Shown here piece by piece: positions 57,090-64,000 of a DNA stretch of 64,000 nt; position 1 is the stretch's first letter; each line of letters starts with the position of its first letter. The notes under the pieces are model-generated. The model did not search any database. It saw only the letters and a list, made by a program, of their open reading frames with translations, and was not told where the DNA came from. The translations under genes were made by a program, and so were the position numbers. The stretch comes from Vicia villosa (Eukaryota; Streptophyta; Magnoliopsida; Fabales; Fabaceae), in NCBI RefSeq assembly GCF_029867415.1, contig NC_081183.1, forward strand, positions 19,402,404 to 19,466,403, read 5' to 3'.

Positions 57090-59054
57090 GGGTTCTCTTA
57101 ACCCTATTTTTCTCATCAACAATTTGCTACGAATTCACACATTACGGTTCTCAAACTTTTTTCACACTAATTTTCAAAACCTTTTTTTTAACCTTTTTAT
57201 TTTTTATTAGTGTTACTCTCAAACTTTTTGGGGCCGATGATTTCATATGAGCCTCCCCCCCCCCCCCTTTTTATTTATCAAAACCTTATTTTCAACATCT
57301 TTTGGTTTTACCTTTCCTTTTGGCCAATGATTAAACCTTCGGAATGAGGCCTCCTCCTATTGAATTTCATTTCTTTTTAAAACTATATGATGATAAATTT
57401 GATGGTATAATTTTAAATATATTTTTGTTTTTTAAATTAATACCCCAAGATTGTCGATGTTTGTCTAATTTACCTACTTATCCCAATCTTTTTATATTTT
57501 AAGGGTTTCCCACTTACCATGTCCTTAGTGGGTGGCGACTCGTTTAAACATGAATTTTAAAGCAGGTTGCTACAGTGTAGAGCGTTGGAAGAATTTAATG
57601 CACGCAAAAACAATCTTATTGGTCAAAAGTCACGCTATGTTAAACCAAAAGTAAGTATATTACTTGTGGTTTTTGACATTATATTATTGCGTGTATTAGT
57701 GAGTCATAAATAAATCAAAATTATTTGTAATGGCAAAAACAACCGGACAACTATTCTTGTGGATACTATGCTATGAGATATATGCTTCATATTCTCTCCG
57801 GATGCATTACAAACGGATGGATGAAGAATAAGGTATTAGCTTAATTCATATATACACACATATGTATACTTATAAATCAATGTTGTTTTTAACTTATCAT
57901 ACTTTTAATTTTATTCTGGCTATAGGAGCTTAGCAGCCAAACACCATACTTGAAAGAACAAATTGATGACATTCGATCACATTGGGTCGATTTAATCTTA
58001 TCTTGTCATGAATCTCTACGACAACAATAGTTTTTCTTGGTTCCTGTAATCTGAATTTGTATATGAACAGAGATTTTTCCATTTTGATGGCAAACATTTA
58101 AATGTCAAATGTGTGTATTCTGTCTTGATGATGATAACATGTAAATTTGTACATTTTGTTTAAAATGATATGATATATTTCAATTCTCTTACATATTTTG
58201 TAGTTTCTTTGTAAAAGATGATACATGCAGATTAATAGATTTATAATGATATGATACATGCTAGTGAAAATGATTCATGCAAAAAAAATACATGTTAGTG
58301 AAATTGGTACAAATACAGCAAAAGAAAATGAGACTAAACCCCTCGGTCATAACATAAAACCGAGGTAAAAGAATAACTTATTACCTCATATTTTAAATAA
58401 AAACGAAAGGTTTATGATGCGCGCAACAAAATTTAGAAAATAAAAACATGTAGTTCCTTGGGATCGAACCCGTGACCTTTTAACACTTTAACCTCGGTGT
58501 ATAAAACACCGAGGTGTTAAGTGCTAGCTTTTCATTACCTCCTTCGTTACCTCGCCTGGGTAGCCGAGGTTAAACGCATTTCACGACCAATGTTACAAGC
58601 GTTATTTGTAGTAGTGTTAGAGTGGGAGGATAGCGCGAGGCTGTTCTCTTTCCTTTTTTTTTGCGTTTCTTAGAATTACGTTGCTCTGATCTGTAACACT
58701 GGGCGGAGCGAACGATGTTTTTAATTTCGTTTATGTTATTTAGAGAGTTGGATGTTGCCCTCTTGTCATTGTGATGACTATGTGGTTTTAAGGAGATTTT
58801 TATCGTATTTGCTTGAGTTTTAATAAAGTATTTTCATGAGACTTATTTGATTTGTGAAACACGTTTATTTTTATAATTCCATTGCAATGATATCCTAAGT
58901 GAAGGTGAGCATTTGATAACATGTGTTGAATGTTTTATTTTAATTATGTGTTACAAACCATGTGTTTGATGTCGAGTAACATCCTAAATACAAATATGTA
59001 TTTTCTATATGTTTTATTTCATAATAATAAGCGCAGGATTTTTAGGGTGTTACA

Positions 59055-61270
59055 ATTCTCGTGTCATTTATCGGAAACTAAAAATGTATTTCAAACAATG
59101 GGTGAAAACATACTTAAAAGACTTGAAATCATATAACCGATTAAGAGCTTGCCTGGAAGGATTGATTAATAAAATTTAATCTCGGACACACTTTTAACTT
59201 TGATCGCGCTTTATTTTATTTTTATGTTTTCTAAAATTTACAAACAAAACCATTTTTTAATCTTTACTTTAAAAATTATAAAATACTATACAATTGAAGT
59301 TAATATCAAATTCATGTGAGTACGATAATACATAAAGTAGGTCTATTAAAAGTATAGCAAGAGTGGGAGTAAGAATTTCACTAAGAGGTAAAGATTGCAC
59401 AAGAGTGGGCCTAATAAAAGTATGGCAAATTAATTCACAAAATTTCTCAGTCCATCTCTATTACTTATAGGCCCATTTAATTTTCCATTTTAACATTTAT
59501 CAAATGACCCTTTTGGTGGCTAAGTGTCACCTTTTGTTAATACTTACACCCATACTAAATTTAGGTGTTGAGAAATGAACTAGCAGTGTCATAGAGCGAT
59601 TAAGTTTTGAAGTTCCAAACGAAGAAAATTTATTATTAAAGATTATTGGAGTCAAGTTTTCCAGCAACTTAGCTTTCTAAGAAAGCAGTTAAGATGAACA
59701 TATTAACTTAATGCAACTTTTCTTTCGTGCAGGAAGGCCAGCCTAATACATTGTTTTGCCTAAAACTATTGTTAGAAAGAAGCTCTTTAGGATAGAAAAA
59801 TAAAATTTTATAAAACTAAATTAAAATATATATTTTATAAGATTTTTTAAATGATTATTTATTTGTCTTAAAACAATTAACTTAAATTTTATATATACTT
59901 AAATTAAAAAATCAGAATAGCTGAAAAATACCACAGTAATATAAACTAGTAAAAAGAATGTACACTATTGTACTTGTTTTATAAATGTTTTTATTATGTT
60001 TGTCATTATATATAATTTATAATTTTGTTTAATTATATTTATCTTATTTAAATATAACTGAATTTAAATATTTGTTCAATATAATTTTAAAATTAATGGA
60101 AAATAAAATTATTATGTATAGAAAATTTATTGAAAAAACCATTATACCAAAATTAATGATATATTTTTTAATCATCTTATATACGTTATTATATTTTTTT
60201 TTTTTGGTTGTCTATGTATAGATTATTCTTACTTTAATTACTTTAATTACATATCCAAGATGTCAGAATATTCTAATTTAAGAATGATAAACAAGTGGAT
60301 CTAACTATGAGGCGACACATTAGAGTCAAGCTGCGAGTTTATCTCAAGCCCTCAAATCCAATCCATCAGTCTTCCATTGCCCATACCATGTCTTCCAAGA
60401 GCAGTTTCAACTATCGACCATATATAAATTTAGCTATGCGTCAAAATGGGTATGATTTCATCACTCTTGCAAGTTATACCTCTATTACCTCAATCACCCG
60501 AGTGTATGAGTGCTAACCTTGCAATTTCACATTCGTTCCACCTACTGCAGACTTGCACCACCATACTAGTGAGCTTATATAATGTCTTTCATTGATCTTA
60601 TATTCATACCACAATAATGGAGTTTATGTGAGAATCATTTTTTTTCATGGAATTGCACATCGAATTCTTTAGATCCTTTATGTAGCGTCGCCACAACTAC
60701 TCTTATCGATCAATTATATCATTGTGAATTTTCTCAATCAATAATGATATCTTCTAAATCAAGTAGAATGTTCGTTCATTGCAACACCGATTTTTTTGAC
60801 CAAAGTCGTCATTCCAGTGCTCACATCCACTCATAAAGTTCTTCCTTCTCCTGTCGGGGGAGGTTGTCCAGTTCTAGCAACATCTCTAACCACTTCAACT
60901 CTTCAGGCGAGTTTCTCCACCAATTGGTTTTGGAAATTCCATGTATATAGTCGGGATTTGTTGAAACCTATATATAGTTAAGATCTGTTGACGCCAGGTG
61001 TAAGTCTAAAGCTTATATTAAATCTCAATCGTTAACAGATTTTAAAATAAAAAATATATTATAAAAGGAATAATTGATTTTGACAGAATTAATTTTAACA
61101 TAATTGAGTTTAGTATAGTAAATTTTACCAGAATTGAGATTGACATAATTGATTTATGTTCGAATACATTTATGTAAAAGTGAGTTGAACAACGAATTCA
61201 GTGTGAAAATCACATTTAAAGTCAAAAACTACAAATTTTTGCTTAAATTTTTTTTTTCATAAAGCATCAT
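59055..61270. other. Intergenic DNA without recognisable features
   Basis: AT-rich. A short imprecise duplication of TAAAAGTATAGCAAGAGTGG occurs near 59347 and 59392-59428. The ORFs at 60295-60516 and 60796-60981 have no domain and no codon pattern I trust. Confidence 0.5.
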
Positions 61271-64000
61271 TGTCATACCCCAAATTTGTCCTACCCCTTA
61301 CTTCTAACTGGCTTAGGCTTTGCATTCATGTACATACATCACTTAGGTCATAATCCATACTCATGCATGCATATCATTGGTATCAATCAAAGACTAGCAA
61401 GAAAGAACTTTTATGGCAAGGAATTTCCTACCAAATGTGAGGATCTGAGGTGTGATTATGTGGCTTTGTTTTCATTGAAGTCTTCCTGGATTAGGGTTCT
61501 TCTCAACTCAAGGCATTGGGGGAGTGTATAAGCTTGTAATTCATCTGGTTATTCTTAATCAGGGTTTCCTTGACCAAAGTCGACCAATTGACCTTCTGGT
61601 CAACATATAATCAGAAAGGGATTTTATGAGGGAGAAGCTTTCATGTTGACTATGTGGATGTGTTTATTTGACTGGATTTGACTGGAGAAGATTTAATCAA
61701 GAGTTTCATCAATAATAAAAAAAAATCAGTACAGTTGACTTTTGGGTCAAAATCAGAAGAATTATTCAAATATTGACTTTTGGTGGAAATTCAATCAAGA
61801 AATGTCAAAGAATGGATAAAATCAGGAGTTTGACAAAAAGTTGCCAAAAATAGAAAAATGACAAAAATGGAAAGTTTCAACACTTAGATATTTTTTTGAA
61901 GGTTTTAAATCTTGATGAGCAGTCCACTTCAGCCCTGATTTACACGTGGCAAATGGCATTTTTTGGAGAAATTTCCAACAACAAAGTTGTTCCTCTCATG
62001 GAGTAGAACAACTTTGTAGTTGGACACTTTTTCATTTGAAGCTTGTACGAAGAGATAAAATGGTTTGAAGTTACTGAAAATCCATTCAATCTAAGTCACA
62101 ATCCAAGTCACAAGCCAGGCAATGACCAGACATTTCATCAAGCATGTGGCATGCCAAACTGCAAGCTGATTCCAGAGGTGTACAAATGTGCTATGAGTGA
62201 AATCTTGGTATGTTTATGTTCCTCTCCATGCCCTCTATCCAACAAAACAAGAATCATGGCAATTGAACAAATATTGAGCCTATTGCAAGCCCTCAAAGTC
62301 ATGCCCCCACACTGACTAAGTCAAGCGTCCGGCTGGGCAGAATTTCAGGTCACGCGCGTGACATTTCCACAAACACGTGGTAGGCTGTCTTGGGATCCAA
62401 TTTTCTCCCTCCACAAGTATCTATTTTGAACAAGTTTGATCTTAAAACGTTCTTTGCCATGCCCTCTATCTATTGAGTCCAAGATCACTAGTTTTGGATG
62501 CGTATGGACCAAGATAGAAGCACATGAAGTCGTGCCCTGGCCAAGACACGACGCAGCAACTCGCCAGGTCAGAATCCATGTCACACTCGCAGGTTCCATG
62601 CAGTGATTTCCTTCAAGTCCCAGGCCATTTTGTGGGGGTTCCAAGCATCATCTCAAGACACCTCCAACACCCTTCTTGCACCATTACATGCCCTCTTTGC
62701 AATGATCCCAAAATTATGTCAAACCTTGAGCCACAGTTAGAGATACATGAACCTAAAGTGAGCTTCATGGCAATGGAGATTTACAATCAAACACATAGCA
62801 TTTACCAACATGCTTCCATAAAAGGCCATGCAATTTGCTGGGCACGTGAAAGAGAATAAGGATTTTGCCACAAATGTACCAACCTTACTCGCTAAGGATT
62901 CAAAGCCCCACTCCAAAGATTCCACTCTTAATCATAAACACCTTGGCCTATATAAAGAACCAAGCTCCCTCACCCACTTCACACTCTCGTTTTCACAAAC
63001 TCACACACTCTCATTGCTCTTCCTTTCTCTCTAAAGAGCTCTTTTCCCATTCATCATTCTCCTCTCCCCTTCGTGCTCTCTCATCTCTCCACCACCTCTC
63101 ACCACCGCAACAAACTTCGCGCCACTGTAACCGATTCTTTTAACCAACTCCGGCCACCACATATCATCCCTACTTCCTCATCTCCGTTTCAATCCCTGCT
63201 CTGCAATCATGGTGCTATCTTGAAGCTGCGTTCTTCTGCAATACGAACACCACACTTTGAGTTTATTTCTCAAAGTTGAGGTTGAAGACTTGAAGATTCG
63301 CTCTAAGAGCTCGGATAGCTAATTGGAGCTCGTGAGTTGCGACGCATATACCTGGATCCAAGGCTTTCTCAGGTTAGCTTCTTGATCTTTCTTCTGCATT
63401 CATATGCATGCTGTATGATGTTGCTAACGTGCTTACTGTGACTGTGCTTGATAAGAATGCATGATGTCTATCGTATGAAGCTCTCTCTCCTTTGAATTCT
63501 GTTAAGATGATAATGTAGCTTTTTGAATGATTGTTTCATGAATATGTACTCTAGAATCCATAAGAACTCCATTGATGTGCTTGCTTTTGAGTTTTAGCGT
63601 AGATCTTGAATGTTAGGGTTTTAGATTCATGCTCGGTTTTGAAGTTTGAGGAAGAGTTAGAGAAAACTAATGGTAGATCCGTGATCTACGTGAGAATCCG
63701 AGTGGAACGGTGGTGGTCCGGTTGATTTCTGGAAATTTCAAGGTGTCTCCGCCGCCGGAGTGGCCGGAGAAGATGACTGAGCAAGGGATCTCCGGCGCAT
63801 GTGTTTTTTCACGTTTTCCTCAGGCCTGCGTACGTGTCTTCAAGTGATTGGCGCTGGTTTTCTTTTCTGATTATTGTTTTGTCCGTTTCTCAATCATTAG
63901 CAATCGATTTGTCACGTTTTGATTGGCTTGTGCAGTAATTTTGTCTTTAGTGACTTAAACTCCCCCATGACCAATTGATATATCATGTTGCATGTGGTAC
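61271..64000 (+). repeat. Ogre-like LTR, 5' part, cut by the window edge
   Basis: Begins TGTCATACCCCAAATTTG, the same start as the Ogre-like LTRs here when read on the minus strand (compare the GGGGTATGACA ends at 24058 and 33546). A TATA box lies 1.68 kb in. Several ORFs up to 111 codons occur but match no domain, and LTR U3 regions commonly show such chance frames. The element it belongs to would continue rightward. Confidence 0.7.
62949..62956 (+). promoter_or_regulatory. TATA box of the right-edge LTR
   Basis: TATATAAA in the context TTGGCCTATATAAAGAACC, followed by a CT-rich stretch (CACACTCTCATTGCTCTTCC) that suits a transcription start. Confidence 0.65.

Larger units (their letters stand above)
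56620..57574 (+). repeat. 955-bp solo LTR of an Ogre/Tat-like family inside the CACTA element
   Basis: Begins TGTCTTACCTCAAATTTGCC and ends AGGTTGCTACA, flanked by GTGTA (56615-56619 and 57575-57579). The termini resemble LTR B (21557-24058) in reverse complement. Near its end is GTGGCGACTCG. It holds a TATA box (57082-57089), a tRNA-like module (56891-56950) and a C13 run (57255-57267). It lies just before a splice acceptor of the host gene. Confidence 0.85.
54777..58030 (+). pseudogene. CACTA-encoded protein with C-terminal ULP1-like (C48) cysteine protease, broken
   Basis: Several exons can be read. The N-terminal part (54777-54992) is YITNGANKEK-like and charged. The 55230-55365 segment ends in AIGTVEYLGRVCGLG, matching a conserved stretch in plant CACTA transposase-associated proteins. 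A coiled coil with in-frame stops follows. The ULP1-like part has exons 56176-56352, 56431-56535, 57581-57650, about 57731-57834 and 57926-58030, mostly with GT/AG borders. The presumed catalytic His codon (CAT at 56434-56436) is followed at once by a TGA. The presumed nucleophile Cys (TGT, 57758-57760) in YSCGYYAMRYM is intact. The acceptor before 57731 reads AA rather than AG. In the family, ULP1 cleaves SUMO-like modifiers; its role in transposons is unknown. Confidence 0.65.
54038..58616 (+). mobile_element. CACTA (En/Spm) DNA transposon, 4579 bp
   Basis: Ends are CACTACAACAAATAATGC and GCGTTATTTGTAGTAGTG, giving terminal inverted repeats of about 18 bp with one mismatch or offset, flanked by the 3-bp duplication TTA (54035-54037 and 58617-58619). 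Subterminal ACCTCGG/CCGAGGT motifs occur near both ends (e.g. 54075, 58366, 58490-58520, 58566), as expected for transposase-binding repeats. The interior holds a broken gene with a coiled coil and a ULP1-like protease domain. The main transposase core of autonomous CACTA elements was not found, so it is probably non-autonomous. Confidence 0.9.
50676..59054 (+). mobile_element. 5'-truncated chromovirus (Ty3/gypsy, Tekay-like), with nested insertions
   Basis: Only the integrase C-terminus with chromodomain (50676-51235), the 3' tail and the 3' LTR (52392-59054) remain. The left end joins a copia fragment in opposite orientation near 50660-50676 without a clear target duplication. The tail is split by a solo LTR (51261-52369) and the LTR by a CACTA element (54038-58616). 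Chromovirus identity follows from the LPPSLSTLHDVFHVS motif and the chromodomain-like end. The Tekay lineage is inference. Confidence 0.82.
52392..59054 (+). repeat. 3' LTR of the chromovirus, split by a CACTA element
   Basis: Starts TGTAACACCTTAG and ends AGGGTGTTACA. Removing the CACTA element and one TTA leaves 2081 bp. No second LTR is present, so age cannot be estimated. Short ORFs (52720-53047, 53761-54018, 58930-59136) have no recognised domain. Confidence 0.8.

Noticed and set aside
57255..57267. C13 homopolymer
   Set aside because: A simple run inside a solo LTR. May also be a sequencing-sensitive site, not a feature of interest.
60295..60516. Isolated 73-codon ORF with a basic start
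   Set aside because: No recognisable domain, no splice partner, AT-rich intergenic context.
62043..63279. Several ORFs of 60-111 codons near the right edge
   Set aside because: They lie in the U3/R region of an Ogre-like LTR, overlap the TATA box and each other, and show no domain.

Overview
The window is plant nuclear DNA, almost certainly from a large-genome legume. The inference of tribe Fabeae (pea, vetch, Lathyrus, lentil group) rests on the abundance of Ogre-type Ty3/gypsy elements. These are recognised by a tRNA-Arg-type primer-binding site, an extra ORF before gag, a non-coding gap between protease and reverse transcriptase, and multi-kilobase LTRs. I see one plausible host gene, an LBD4-like LOB-domain transcription factor with two exons (44679-44855 and 48749-49033). 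Nearly everything else is nested transposable elements in various states of decay.

Layout. (1) 1-9068, minus strand: a tandem LTR-gag/pro-LTR-gag array of a non-autonomous Athila-like element. Two 1341-bp LTRs share terminal TGATCGG/CCGATCA, and the repeat period is 5876 bp. It interrupts (2) an older, heavily mutated Ogre element on the minus strand. From 3' to 5' this shows the RT start (9069-9455), a probable intron, protease, gag, ORF1 (to 15761), a PBS (16543-16560), and a 5' LTR that starts at 16567 and ends at 37975. That LTR is split by (3) a younger Ogre-like element at 18058-33546, flanked by a CCCAA target-site duplication. It has no gag/pol and carries tandem-repeat arrays, and its left LTR is a chimera of two LTR families. 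(4) 37976-about 39690: a MULE-derived pseudogene in which a FAR1-type DNA-binding N-terminus is fused by deletion to a dead OTU-like C-terminus. The outer Ogre sits at its 3' end.

(5) About 39700-44500: AT-rich intergenic DNA with a decayed Athila gag fragment and a possible degenerate LTR. (6) 44522-49033: TATA box and LBD4-like gene. Its 3.9-kb intron holds an (AT)n tract and a 1-kb copia-type deletion derivative with a GAAAT target duplication. (7) About 49420-50660: a truncated copia RT/RNase H fragment on the minus strand, abutting (8) a 5'-truncated chromovirus on the plus strand (50676-59054) with integrase C-terminus, chromodomain and one 3' LTR. A solo LTR (51261-52369) lies in its 3' untranslated tail. 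Its LTR contains a complete CACTA transposon (54038-58616, TTA duplication) encoding a broken ULP1-like protease gene, which itself carries a 955-bp solo LTR (56620-57574, GTGTA duplication). (9) 59055-61270: nothing recognisable. (10) 61271-64000: the 5' part of another Ogre-like LTR, with a TATA box at 62949.

The most unusual observations are tRNA-like modules with Pol III box A/B spacing inside several unrelated LTR families, a double-hairpin palindrome array in the Athila-like element, the chimeric LTR of the inner Ogre-like element with its 42-bp minisatellite, and the FAR1-OTU fusion. All family assignments come from reading motifs by eye. No database search was run.
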